From positions 212,576,517 to 212,640,516 of the forward strand of contig JARDYH010000004.1 of assembly GCA_029215795.1 (NCBI GenBank): DNA of 64,000 nt, written 5' to 3'. The notes below the pieces were generated by a model that had not been told where the DNA came from, did not search any database, and saw only the letters and a program-made list of their open reading frames with translations. The position numbers were made by a program, and so were the translations under genes. Below are positions 22,121 to 32,593 of this stretch, piece after piece. Origin of the DNA: Anniella stebbinsi. Taxonomy: Eukaryota > Chordata > Lepidosauria > Squamata > Anniellidae. Positions within the stretch are counted from its first letter, which is position 1. Every line of letters begins with the position of its first letter.

Positions 22121-22849
22121 TGCTATTTATTTATTTATTTATTTATCAGTCTCATTCAGTTTGATGTGGGGGGAAAAGTTTTGAAAGTTTTGGGTTTGTT
22201 TGTTTTTTCAAAAGAGGAGAAAATTTTGGTGAAATTCTTATGGGCGAGGTGTGGGACAGTCCCAAACAGAGCCACTCTACCTCTGCTTGTTCTGTTGAAC
22301 AATGGGGCTTTCACATTTCTAAAAAGAAGTTATAACCCAGAAATGAGCAGAAATTGGGATAGGTCAGTGGAACTCCCTTCTGTGAGTTCCACTGCCCTGC
22401 CCTGTTCTGAAAATGAGTGTATCTGTTTGTTTCAGGTTATTTTTACGAGTGCATGGATGCCACAGGCATCTAGCCTTATGCTTCTCTTAGTTAAAAGTGG
22501 CCTAAGTGTAGGTGTGAGTGACCTGTCTTTCTCTCCATTGGACAGTGGCCACCCTTACTTCCTACTACCCCAGGGGAAGATGCCATGACTTAAGGGTTTT
22601 TTCAAATTAGGAAGTGCAGGCAGCCAGAGAAACTATGGAGAGATGTGTAATAAGAAGCGAAACACACATGTGCAGCTCTTAGCCATCTTGCAATGATAAG
22701 ATAGGCTCAAAAGCACCACCAGAACAAATTCTAAAGGATGTTGAGAATGCGGAAGAAAAACCGAAGTCTCTTTCACAGGGCAAGAAAACTTTCAAGAAGT
22801 TAGAGAACAGATTTTGGCACAGCCCTACGTGAGTAGCAGCTACTGATAA
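22121..22849. other. Unassigned DNA with a short (TTTA)n
   Basis: A (TTTA)n tract lies at about 22126-22146. The 140-codon plus frame from 22166 has no domain and starts inside low-complexity sequence, so I do not call it a gene. Confidence 0.35.
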
Positions 22850-23010
22850 GACTTTTCTCCACGAGTTAGCTAATCTGCTTTTGATGTTATCTATGGCCAC
22901 TGGCTCACCTTGTGGCAGCAAATTCCATAAATGGATTATGTGTTGTGGGAAGAAGTGGTTCCTAAAACTTTGTTTCTGCATACATAACAGGTTATAGTGC
23001 TGAGACCTGA
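22850..23010 (-). mobile_element. Decayed CR1-like LINE segment
   Basis: GCAGCAAATTCCATAAATGG followed by TGTGTTGTGGGAAGAAGTGG corresponds to the segment of the family that lies upstream of the tail. On the minus strand it would encode the FF..VW-type C-terminus, as at 41704. It is too decayed for an open frame. Confidence 0.45.
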
Positions 23011-23788
23011 GCCTGTAGTAGTAAGCTGTGTGTTCATGGAGGGGAGGATGAACATTTTAATCACCCCTCATACTTACTACTTATTATTATTTTCCAGTGA
23101 AGAGATGTTATTTGTTACTGCTTGTGCATCTGAGGAGTGGGAGCCATTAGGCTGGCAAACCATAATGGGAAGTATGAGTGAGAAACGTGGAACTATGCAG
23201 AGCAATTCAGATTGAATTAGAGAGTAAATTAAGCTGTAATTGGCTCCCATTATGATTATAAAATAGTATAAAGTATTCCAAGTTACGATTTACATTCTGA
23301 TTACTCCAATAGCTTACAAATGGTTGGTTTACAAATGGCTGCCAAATGTCCTCCAATGTAAATCTCAAATGAAATGAGCCAAAGCCTTCCTCTTAAATGC
23401 TTCCAAATGTTTATCAGACTGATTTCCATTAAAATTCTTAGCCTATGGAATGATGGGTATGACCAAGCCAAAGTTAGGCACTGTAGGATTCTTTGACATC
23501 AGAGAACATGCTTACGTCTTTCCCGTTGTAGCCCTCGGGGTTTAAATGTGTCCTATGTTTTTACTTTGAGTGGATTTGTAGCTTCCTAGTATATTGGAAA
23601 TGCATAGCTACATTATGGAGTTTGCTGCCTTGGGATGTGGTGTCGTGATAGCCACTGGCGTAGATGGTTATAAAGGGAGATGGATAGACAGGATATGTCT
23701 ATCAATCACTATTAGTCATGGAAGCCAAATTGAACATCCTTGTTAGAAGCAGGGTACTTCTGAATGCTCTTCATGAACCATTTGTGAT
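23011..23788. other. Unassigned non-coding DNA
   Basis: No gene or repeat end was identified up to the hAT-like element that starts at 23789. Confidence 0.35.
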
Positions 23789-24264
23789 TAGGGGTGTCAG
23801 AGAAATCCATTTGGGGGTGGCGTTTGATGAGCTTTCCTAGGCTTAGCCCCACAGATTTCATTTTGATTCCCGTTGTGACACCTGACTTGATCTGCAGTGA
23901 ATTGGATCAATTCATGAGTTTTCCAGGAATTTTGCACAAGGTGGGGGTCTGCAATTTGCACGCATTTCTGAACAATTTGTGCAAATTACAGCTGAATTTG
24001 CCCAACTCATGGCTGGAGTTGCTCAATTTGCACATATTTTGCTGTAAGTTGCATCATAATTTACACCATAATTTGCACTGTAATTTGTGCCGTAATTGCT
24101 CAAAAATTTACACAAATTGCAGAACCTTAAAAATGCATCCAAAAAATCCTGGAGTTCGGGCAATAGCCAGCATCTCAGGTCACACTTGCAAAGGAAATTG
24201 TATAGGCTACAGAACTCCATCGAGCCAATAAAAAAACTGGATTTCCAAGTGACAGACATCTCTA
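23789..24264. mobile_element. Old hAT-like non-autonomous element
   Basis: Starts TAGGGGTGTCAGAGAAATCC. The reverse complement of its end is TAGAGATGTCTGTCACTTGG. Candidate 8-bp flanks are TTTGTGAT and CTTGTGGG, 5 of 8 matching. The interior holds repeated AATTTGCAC/AATTTACAC words. The 145-codon frame reading HHNLHHNLHCNLC comes from that repetition. Confidence 0.5.
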
Positions 24265-24299
24265 CTTGTGGGTTTTCTGGTTGCCTCTGATTGGCCTTT

Positions 24300-24345
24300 G
24301 TTTTGTTTTGTTGTTTTTTGTTTTTGTTTTTGTTGTTGTTGTTTT
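24300..24345. repeat. (TTTTG)n-like simple repeat
   Basis: T-rich tract with regular G every 3-6 bases. Confidence 0.85.
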
Positions 24346-24361
24346 GAAAGGAACATGATGG

Positions 24362-24507
24362 ATTCGCTTAAAGGTGGGCAACTTGTGGCCCTGCAGATGT
24401 TTTGGTGTACAACTTCCATCCACTGTATCCAGAATAGCCAATAATGAGAGATGGTAGAGTTCTAGACAAAAACATCTGGGGGCTCACAAGTTGCCCAATC
24501 GTGGACT
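24362..24507. mobile_element. Short palindromic MITE
   Basis: AGGTGGGCAACTTGTGGCCC at the left pairs with GGGGGCTCACAAGTTGCCCA at the right. ATGTTTTGG pairs with AAAACATCT. A similar hairpin element lies at 39089-39215. Confidence 0.6.
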
Positions 24508-25921
24508 AGTCATTTAACCATATTGTGCAACTTAATTATCTGGGGAACCAAACAATTTTAACTAGAAAAAAGACATATGTGATATATTTTCTGAAAGCAT
24601 ATTTGTGAAATGGGTTTAGAGAACAGATTCATTTTTATCCTTTAAAAGCCCAATCAATGAATAAATAGATGGATGTGCTAAATCAGCTGCTCTGAAGGTT
24701 TCACGGACATTTATCACATTATATCCTTTAGAAATTTTGCTTGTCAGTTCAGGAATTACAATGTATAATGATTTTTTCCTTGAGGCTTCACACAAAATGT
24801 TGGGCTTTTTTTCAAATGTATCCCATTATTTCCCTGTTCTTTGGCATATAATGTGTTTTATTTATTTATTTATTTATTTATTTTAAAAAAGACTGCATAA
24901 ATATTTAGGAAGATTAGTTAAGATACATATACATATTCACAACATTCATAAGACTTTCAGCAGTGTGATGCTAATATCCTAAGGTCTTTGAAGCAAGAAG
25001 CATCCTGAAAACAACAAAAAATAAAAAAGAAGCCAAACATTTGTATGTAAAGCAGACAATACATTTTTATTTGTATTTTTTAAAAAAATATCTTACTGCC
25101 AATCAATTCCTAAATGTTGACCATATTTGTTTCTGAAGTTCTAAATCACCTCTTGTTATTGCAATTGTGTAAGCCAGTGCAAAAAAAAACACAACCCCCT
25201 TTCTCCAATACTGTTTCATCAGTCATTTGTTCAAAATTGAAGAGAGGATTCAGGGATATACAGGGGGTGTTTGTCCAAAGTTCTCTATCTTTTGCAAGGG
25301 GATATATTGTAGTACTTACTGTTTACAAGGTGACTTCTTTACTTTGTTGACATGGATATCTGAATTTTTCTAAAGTGCAAACTGAAGTGTGAAAATGTGA
25401 GTTTTTAAAAGTGTGCATTTTAAAAGACTTATAATCCAATATACATCTTACTTTAATAAGTTCAAACTAGGGATATCCTGTTCTGGTACAGAATTTAAGA
25501 CATACCTTCTCGGGTAAAATACTGTATTCTTTTCACCAAAACAAAGCCCATATGAGTTCTGTTGATTCTATCATTGATATCAAAGGGACTAAGATGCACA
25601 ATTCTATACATGTCTACTTAGAAGTATACCCAGTTACACTGAATGAGACTTGCTCCCATTGTGAGTAGTATTGAGCCTAAACATGCTTAGATGTAACTGC
25701 AGCTTATAAAATAACTGTAAGTTTTTAGTATTTTGGGAGGTTTTCTAGGAAGAATTGAAGCACCATTTTCTTAAAGCAGAAATTACATGTCAACATCAGT
25801 TGAAATACTAAGCATGATTATAATTTTTAAATTTACATTCCAAAATGAAGCATAACTTATTATTTTTCTCCATGATAATTGTGCATTCAGGAATGAATCC
25901 AGGAGATCTATTTGCAATGGA
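24508..25921. other. AT-rich unassigned DNA
   Basis: Contains a (TTTA)n at about 24857-24882. A stretch near 25590-25680 resembles a widespread squamate repeat with an AGAAGTATACCCAGTTACAC motif. No gene. Confidence 0.35.
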
Positions 25922-26054
25922 GGCCCTTTCTACACCATAGGGGTGTCGAGGGAGGGAGGGAGGGAGGGCGATCCTGGAAGTACCTAACACACCATTGGCA
26001 CACAGGGAGCAACCTGGGGCCAACCCAGACAAGAAGCTTGGTGTGGAAAGGGCC
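25922..26054. mobile_element. MITE with GGCCCTTTCTACACCA ends, short copy
   Basis: Left GGCCCTTTCTACACCAT and right TGGTGTGGAAAGGGCC are near-perfect inverted termini. GGA stands on both sides. A longer relative is at 26855-27368. Interior GGGAGGGA tandem. Confidence 0.65.
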
Positions 26055-26854
26055 GGAAACAGTTATGAAAGGGGCATAGTCTTGCATAATATTTGACAAG
26101 GAATAATATGTCCCTTCTTTAAAAATGTGCACATGATTTGGACCCAATGTCAAGGGTTAAAACCATGAGTGATAATAGGAACAGAACCATTAAGAAAAAA
26201 TGTGGTTCTCTGTGTCCCTCTTATAAATGTATTGAGCTTGATATCAAGAAGATTATGGGTACATCAATTTCACTTTTTCTTAAAACAAAAAACAAAAACC
26301 TAGACATGTTAGCACTGTTCATGTCATGCTGTACCAATGAAGTCAAAGTGTCTATGAGTGTCTCTACATTAAGGGAAATCACATTGTTTACACGAAGCTG
26401 TTGTGTTTCCTGGTTCTTGGCACGATTGATATGAGCTGATTACACAGGAAGAGAGGGGTGACAAGGTGGAAGATCCTGTTGTTTACCAGGGCTCCTTTAA
26501 AGGTTTGAATTGAGGGTGTGCCTGCCTCCCTGCCACCCTGGCATGTATGCAAAGGAGGGGGGAGAAAAGCTGGAATGAACCCTGATGACATGAAATTGGC
26601 AGTGTGCAAAGCTGGGGTTGTGATATGAACTTGTCAAGGAAGGACTTTCTCATGTCTGCAATCGAGGGAGAAGAGGGTAAAATGCCTCCCTGCAACAAAG
26701 GCAGTCAGATCGGATCCCCCCACCCAGTCAAGAGCATCCCTTTACTCCCAAGTAAATGTGCTAAGGGTTACAATGCAATCTTATGTCTAGTCAGAAGTAA
26801 GTCCCATTGTGTTCAATGGGGCTTACTCCCAAGTCACCTAGAGTTGCAAACTAT
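26055..26854. other. Unassigned DNA
   Basis: The stretch 26750-26840 (AGAAGTAAGTCCCATTGTGT, GGGGCTTACTCCCAAG) is a dispersed repeat seen in diverged form elsewhere in the window. No gene was found. Confidence 0.35.
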
Positions 26855-27368
26855 GGCCTTTTCTACACCATAGGGGTGTAGAGAGCTCAGGGTGGTCGAT
26901 TCTGGAAGTAGCTGCTTCTGGGATCTGGAGTCTTCATGGAGGAAGCACAACATGCTTGTCACGCCCACCATTTTGGAAGTGCCGGGGTCATGAGGAAAGC
27001 ACACAAGTGCTCCTGTGCTAAGGTTAGTGTTTATTTTTTTAAAAAAATAGTGAGTGATCGGGGGGCCCTCCCCCACCATCCTGGCAATGCTGGACTTGGC
27101 ACCCCCTCCCCTGATGGGCATGGAGCCGTTTTGCTACTGTGCTTACTCACGTGTAAATGCGGCAGCACTGAGGATGGGCGGACACATCTTCTGCGGTCCC
27201 GGAAACTTCCTGGGATTGTGGAAAAATCTGGATTTTCCAAGGTTGCCTTATCCCTGGAAAATTCCATGGCCACCCGCCCCCTGTCCCCGGGACTCCCTGT
27301 GTGTTATTTGGACTCACAGGGAACACCCAGGGGCAATCCCAGGCAAAACGTCTGGTGTGGAAAAGGCC
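26855..27368. mobile_element. MITE with GGCCTTTTCTACACCA ends, long copy
   Basis: GGCCTTTTCTACACCATAGG at the left pairs with GGTGTGGAAAAGGCC at the right. The interior is GC-rich, with frames of up to 172 codons that carry no domain. These frames are composition effects. Confidence 0.6.
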
Positions 27369-27721
27369 TTAAAGCACAGTCTTACAACTACTCAGAAGTA
27401 AGTCTTGGCTATCCAGGGGGCTGCGAGGGAACTTTACAGCAAAAGTTAACCTAGGAAAACAGTCATGAGTATGCTTTATTTTGCAGATGAATAGGCATAG
27501 GACTTTTTGTACAAGAGCAGCCTTTACATTTTCAGGGTATCCAAACAGAGGATGGCATATCCCCTTATATCTTTGTGTAACATTCTTCTGAAAATAATAG
27601 GCAACCTAGAGATGGTCCTAAGTAAGAAACTGAAAAGTTTCAGAAGAACAGGTGCAGCAGTTTATATGGAAGTTAAGTACTCAGTTGGGGGGATTGTTTT
27701 AATTATTTTAATTAGTTTTTT

Positions 27722-28300
27722 TAGGGAGCAATTCTATGGCCCCCTAGTCAGGGTTTCAGGGATCATAGGATAGTTTCGATTCTTAGAGCCAAGCTCAGAG
27801 TAAGCACTCCAACCTTATAGCTAAGAATCTGAGCTCCCTGCCTGCTCCCTTTGCCCCTCACAGCCAGCGTGGAGAGAACACTGGTAAAGGCAACCTTGGA
27901 AAGGAGGGAAGTGTGCATACCAGTGGGTGGGGAGGGGACTGGGAGGCTGGCTTATGATGTATCCTTGGGTCTCCCCAGCCTCCTTCCCTCCTGCTCTGCA
28001 GAGCTCCAGCTAAATGGGGAAAAAAGCCTGTCTAGCCAAAATGCAGAGCAGGAGATGCTTAGAGGCAAAGATCACCTCCACAGCACCTCCTGCTCAGCAT
28101 TGGATGGCCATACGCCTCCACGTTTATGACCATCTTGGCAGGATCTACACTACTGCTTTGTAACAGTTTATAATGGTATTGACAACTGTTGGGCCCCATA
28201 ACACATTCCATCTACCATTTTCCAACTGCTTTAAAAGTGTTATATCCTGCTTGGTGTAGATTTGGCCCCTGATACGATTGCACCCCAAAATTGTATTCTC
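27722..28300. repeat. Unidentified dispersed repeat, copy 1, interrupted by a MITE
   Basis: Homologous over about 400 bp to 59345-59775. Shared words are GCCCCCTAG, GGATCATAGGAT/GGACCATAGGAT, CAGCGTGGAGAGAACA/CAGCATGGAGAGAACC and GCATTGGATGG. The expected ending GATTGCACCC is displaced to 28276 by the MITE at 28139-28268. Family unknown. Confidence 0.5.
28139..28268. mobile_element. Small MITE inside the dispersed repeat
   Basis: CAGGATCTACACTACTGC at the left and GGTGTAGATTTGGCCCC at the right are imperfect inverted ends. It shares its termini with 28951-29185. Confidence 0.5.
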
Positions 28301-28689
28301 ATCATGGACTAAGCCTTAAATCACATCCAGAGCAATTTCAAAGGGAATACAGCAGTGTCAATTCATAAGCAAATAAAGAAATGTATTTACTGTTGAGGGG
28401 GAAATATTCCAATATTTGGGTGGACTATTTTATCTTGGCAGGCTAGATGCCATTCTGCTGACTGAATCACCTTTCTGCACTGCTTACAGAAAAAGGATGC
28501 ATGCTGAGAATTATGGATTTTCAGTTACATTAGGGAATCAATAGTAGAGTGCAGGCTGCAAATAAGAATAGCTTCTTGGAAGCATGGAACTTTTAAGTCA
28601 ATGCTACACGAAACTTTTGACAGTCTGGAACACCTCAGCTGCATTTGCACCTCCTGCTGATGGGCACAGCACAAGAGCAGCATGAGTTT

Positions 28690-28760
28690 AACATAAAACC
28701 ATAAGAGCCGTCTTGCTGGTTCAGACCAAGTTTCATCTAATTCATTGTTCTGTTTCCAAT
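28690..28760 (-). mobile_element. CR1-like LINE tail remnant
   Basis: CATAAGAGCCGTCTTGCTGG, TCAGACCAAG and CATCTAATTCATTGTTCTG match the family tail. It is strongly truncated. Confidence 0.45.
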
Positions 28761-28950
28761 ACCAGCAACTTCACGCCTTTGGCTATTTACCAGCAGGGCT
28801 GGAAATTCTTGGCAATTCCTGTTGATCGTCTCCAGCATCTGGGACTCAAAGGAGTAAAGCCTTTCAACATGGAAGTTTCTTGGAACAATTATGGTGACAA
28901 TCACAGAAAAGGAAGGGTGGTAAGAATCAGCAAAACTCAAGCTCATCAAA

Positions 28951-29185
28951 GGCCAAATCTACACCAAGCAGGATATAGCGGTATGAAAGCGGTATGAAAG
29001 TGGCATATAAAAGGCAGGAGCCCCTCTACTGCTTTCTAGCAGTATTGAAGTGCACTGACAACTGTTGGGGCCCACTGGCACATACCATATACCACTATAT
29101 CCTACTTGGTGTGGCTCCTGCCTTTTATATACTGCTTTCATACTGCTTTTATGCCGCTATATCCTGATTGGTGTAGATCTGGCCC
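28951..29185. mobile_element. MITE with long inverted ends
   Basis: GGCCAAATCTACACCAAGCA at the left and TTGGTGTAGATCTGGCC at the right. Arms of roughly 50 bp include GGATATAGCGGTATGAAAGC and its complement. No duplication could be assigned with confidence. Confidence 0.65.
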
Positions 29186-29570
29186 TTGTTTTCTGCATTC
29201 CGTCTTGAAGCTGGTCCTGACTCAAGTCCATATCAGATTGCAAGCTGTACTTTCTTCTCTTTGCAAGAAATTCCATGCATATTTTCATGTGCATTTTTCC
29301 AAAGATACTCATCGGTTGTGCACATCTTTGAAATGTACGCACTGTTCTCCCATTGATTAAAATGTATTTGTTAGCATTGTTTGAAGGAATGCATTTTTTC
29401 ATGCATGTTTTTCAAATGTACGCATGCTGCCAAATACATGGGGCTTTTTTTCATCCACAAATGATATTGCCCGCTTGGAAATGTATGGACTTTGACCACA
29501 GATTTGAGTCAGAGTCTCTATTCAATCTGGAAGGTGTGACCTGGGTAAATCCTGATCAAAAATGAACTGG
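29186..29570. repeat. Dispersed repeat, uninterrupted copy
   Basis: Homologous to the sequence on both sides of the MITE at 43582-43927. CAAGTCCATATCAGATTGCA is continuous here at about 29223-29242. Both copies end with GGTAAATCCTGATCAAAAA-like sequence. Family unknown. TGCATTTTT-type words recur through it. Confidence 0.5.
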
Positions 29571-31049
29571 AACTACTTTAGGAAAGGGAGAAAAATCCTC
29601 CTTCTCTGTGGGCCACTGGTCTTGTTCCTTGACACTACTGCCACTTGAGAGGTAAATAAAATGAAAGCAGCATGTGTTTGGGGGTGAAGGAGTTGATGGG
29701 GAAGATTTTGAGGGCTGGAGGGAATGGAAGGTAAGAATTCTCTGACTGAAGAATAATTCAGATCCTTCAAAAGCTTGTTTTTCTTTTGATGGCGGGTTTG
29801 GTGAGCCCTTGAAGATTGTTTCCAAGCATGGCTAGAGAGACCTTTGCTGTCATTGTTATACTCTGTTGGTCAGACAAGGACTCCCAAGAGAAGAAGGGGC
29901 CATGTCTGGACCTAACACTGTCTTAGGGAGAAGGTAGCCCCAAATCACTTGCATTGCCCAGTTGAAGCAATAGAATGTTACACTGTTGGGGGAAACAGCA
30001 TCTGTATACTCAATCACTGGAGCTAGTAGCACTCACCACTAGCTGCCAAACAGGGTTCCCTGGAGATCTTTCCAGGGGGTTCCAAGAGACCAAGATCACA
30101 GGCATTTCAAGAGGCACTTCTCTCTTACCAGGAGGTGGAACATGATAAGGTTTACTCCAGTACACATGAGCTCAGTCTATGCTTGTCCTTTCGTGGAACA
30201 CATTGCTAACATCCAAACTATCTATGGTCCTGCAGCCCTAGTTCAGCCAAGCTGGTTCCTATTCCAAGCCACCTACTACATTGACCACTGTTTCTCTAGG
30301 GGTGGGGGTGTTCCATATGGTCAGGCTGCTCTTGCAAGAACCTTTCCTTGCCCTGCAGGTATCTGCCTAAGACTAGAACAGGACAGTAATATCATGAGAA
30401 CTAGAGATGTGCATAAGATTTGGATGAAGCTCAAAGCCTGAGCAGAAAGCCTGCTTCAGTTGAAGTCAATGGTGGAACTCCAATTGACTTCAACTTTGAG
30501 CTGTCCCTTACGAAGGAAACATATTGTTGCTACTGTGGACTAATTCAGTCTACAGTAATTTTGAAAGTTGTAAGAGATGGCTGAGGATCGAAGCCTCCAT
30601 CTGGAAATTCAGAGACTGAAGCTGCTTCTGGGGTTCTTTATGTTTATAGTAATATTCTATGGCTACCAGAATTATTTGCTTTTCCCCAGTGTCCTGTGTT
30701 ATTGCTCTTTTCCCTTGGTTAAGGATCTCTAGCAATCAGATTTTCATTGCCTTCAGGGAGAAGACAATCAATATTTTTCACCAAGTTTACTCATGTCCAA
30801 AATCTTCCCATAAAGCATGGTGTCCAACAATCTTCAAAGGGGGGGGGGGACGAAACCTGTTCTTTTGGGGATAATAAGCAATTGCCAAGTCAGTATATGT
30901 ATCTGTACAGCTTTTTAAAAGATATGCCTGGCTCCAGGATCTGCTGCTTAATGTAACTATTCACTGTATTACAAATAAGCAAACTATGCTGCAGACTACA
31001 ATATTTAACAGCTAATAATATAGAGGCACATTGGGAGGAACAAAGATTC
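29571..31049. other. Unassigned non-coding DNA
   Basis: No gene was seen. A short element end, CTAGAGATGTGCATAAG, lies near 30402 followed by a small palindrome (GTTGAAGTCAATGG and CCAATTGACTTCAAC). This may be a relic of the TAGGGATGTGCA hAT-like group. Confidence 0.35.
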
Positions 31050-31375
31050 ACTGCACATAGTAAAACTATAGAATTCACTGCCACAAGACAGACATAGTGA
31101 TGGCCACCAATTTGGAAAGCTTTAAGAGGGGTGAGAAAAATACCTGGAGGAGAAGACTATCAATGGCATAGAGACATCATGACGCTACCTCCAGTAATCA
31201 GAATCAGTAATCCTATGTACACCAGTTGCTGGGGAACATGGGTGGAGGGTTCTGTTGCACTTGTGTGCTGCTTGTAGGGCTTCCATTGGCAGTTGGTTGG
31301 CCACTGTGTGAACAGACTGCTGGACTAGATGGATCCTTGGTTTGATCCAGCATAGCACTTCTCATGTTCTAATGT
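31050..31375 (+). mobile_element. CR1-like LINE 3' end
   Basis: GTGATGGCCACCAATTTGG through CTGGACTAGATGGATCC, TGATCCAGCATAGCACTTCT and a final CATGTTCTAATG. It is the same 3' region as at 42665-42800, in sense orientation. It ends about 215 bp before the Ngaro element. Confidence 0.65.
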
Positions 31376-31680
31376 GTTTTGAGGCATTTGTCTTCAGGGC
31401 ACTCGGTGTGTTTGACACAGGAGGTTGAGGGGTGGCAATTGTTCTCCTTGAGTCCCCTTCCCAGCTGTTCCCATTCTCCCAAGTCAGTACCCTAGTGGCA
31501 ATGAGGCTTCTTTGTTGCCAGTATGGGGCATCTGATTGTCTGCCTCACCGATTCACCTTCTCCCAACACACCATAGAGAGCATTGTCAAGAAATGCCTTA
31601 TTAACGCGGCTGGCTCGTCCTGCCGCGTGAGGCCGTTGCGGGTGGGGGCCGGGGGAAAAGAGACCCTGTGGAAGCCCGCT

Positions 31681-31685
31681 ATTGG
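31681..31685 (+). promoter_or_regulatory. Inverted CCAAT box (ATTGG) in A1
   Basis: ATTGG stands 45 bp upstream of the TATA box. The diverged solo element keeps the same motif at the same spacing, which argues for function. Confidence 0.5.
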
Positions 31686-31729
31686 CGGCTTCAAAATATG
31701 GGCTGAGATGACGTGGAGGGGTGAAAGAG

Positions 31730-31737
31730 TATATATT
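31730..31737 (+). promoter_or_regulatory. TATA box of the Ngaro promoter
   Basis: TATATATT, 40 bp before the end of A1. Transcription would be expected to start around 31758-31768, inside A1, leaving only its last ~15 bases in the RNA. A2 carries the same box at 37816-37823. The solo relative has ATAAATA at the equivalent position. Confidence 0.6.
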
Positions 31738-31777
31738 GTACTCACCCCTCCCGTCTTCATTCCTGGTTTCGTTGCTC

Positions 31778-32593
31778 TCTGGACGAGAGCAGTGAGCAGA
31801 GAGCAGGGAGAGCGGCTGGAGCCTTCCAGCAACGTTTGAGGCGGCGGACGAAGGAGGGAGCAGTCGGAGGCAGCGCGGACCCACTCGCAGCGCAATTAGG
31901 CAGCAGCAGAGCAGCTCCGGCAGCAGAACTTGGCTGAGTCAAGGCGGTGCTGGGGAGGCTGGGTTTCGAGCCCCGAGGGGGGGGAGTGCAGCCGCTCCGT
32001 TGCGGAGGGGAGCCTCCGCGCTGAGAGGGGGCAGCCAGTGCTGCGCTGGGTGGGCGATTGCTTCACCCCGCGGCTGCGGGGAGGAACAGCCTGCTCGGGA
32101 GGCGGGTTGCCTAGGCCGGCTGTAGGAAGCGAACCGAGCGGCCATTACTTGGCAGCTGAGGAGGACAAGGGCACCAGGCATTTGGGGTCTGGGCTCTTGC
32201 CTAATAGCAGAGGTGAGCCTCTGCGAGGAGGGAACTAACAACAGGCGGGCCCGGGTCAACAATAAGGCACGTGTGAAACAAGGGGGTGGTTGCTGGGCGC
32301 TTTCCTGGGCCCCTTGGTGGGTAAGTGGGCGCCAGTTGGGGGTTCATCGGGCCAGAGGCAAATGGGCAAACGGGCTGTGAATATCTTCAGCAGCTTCTAT
32401 TCGTTTGCCCAGGCACAGGTTAAGATCCCAGTAGTTTGACCAGTCAGTCAGTGATAGGTTTGCCTAGCTAAACGAGAATTTATTAGTGGGGATTGATTGT
32501 TAAAGTAGGAGTTGCCATAAAAAGGACTATTTCATTGGTTTTTTTAACCAAAAACTCTTACGCTAGTTAGAGAGTTTCTCCAGTGCTAACATC
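31778..32593 (+). other. Ngaro 5' leader
   Basis: About 0.8 kb of GC-rich leader before the ORF1 ATG. A candidate splice donor AG|GTGAGC lies at 32212/32213 and a pyrimidine-rich acceptor TTTCTCCAG ends at 32583, eleven bases before the ATG, so a 5' leader intron is possible. The frame from 31930 has no ATG and is not called. Confidence 0.5.

Larger units (their letters stand above)
31591..31777 (+). repeat. Ngaro split direct repeat A1 (left terminus)
   Basis: 187 bp from AAATGCCTTATTAACG to GGTTTCGTTGCTC. By eye it is identical to A2, 6,086 bp downstream. It carries the promoter. Divergence starts immediately after GCTC, which fixes its end. Confidence 0.92.

Noticed and set aside
22166..22588. 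140-codon plus frame
   Set aside because: It begins in low-complexity sequence and shows no motif.
31432..31839. 135-codon frame across the left Ngaro boundary
   Set aside because: It runs from flanking DNA into A1, and a matching frame recurs over A2, so it reflects the repeat and not a gene.
31930..32238. 102-codon frame in the Ngaro leader as an N-terminal exon of the hydrolase
   Set aside because: Joining through the donor at 32212 to the acceptor at 36669 is in phase, but the frame contains no ATG and an in-frame stop lies just upstream.
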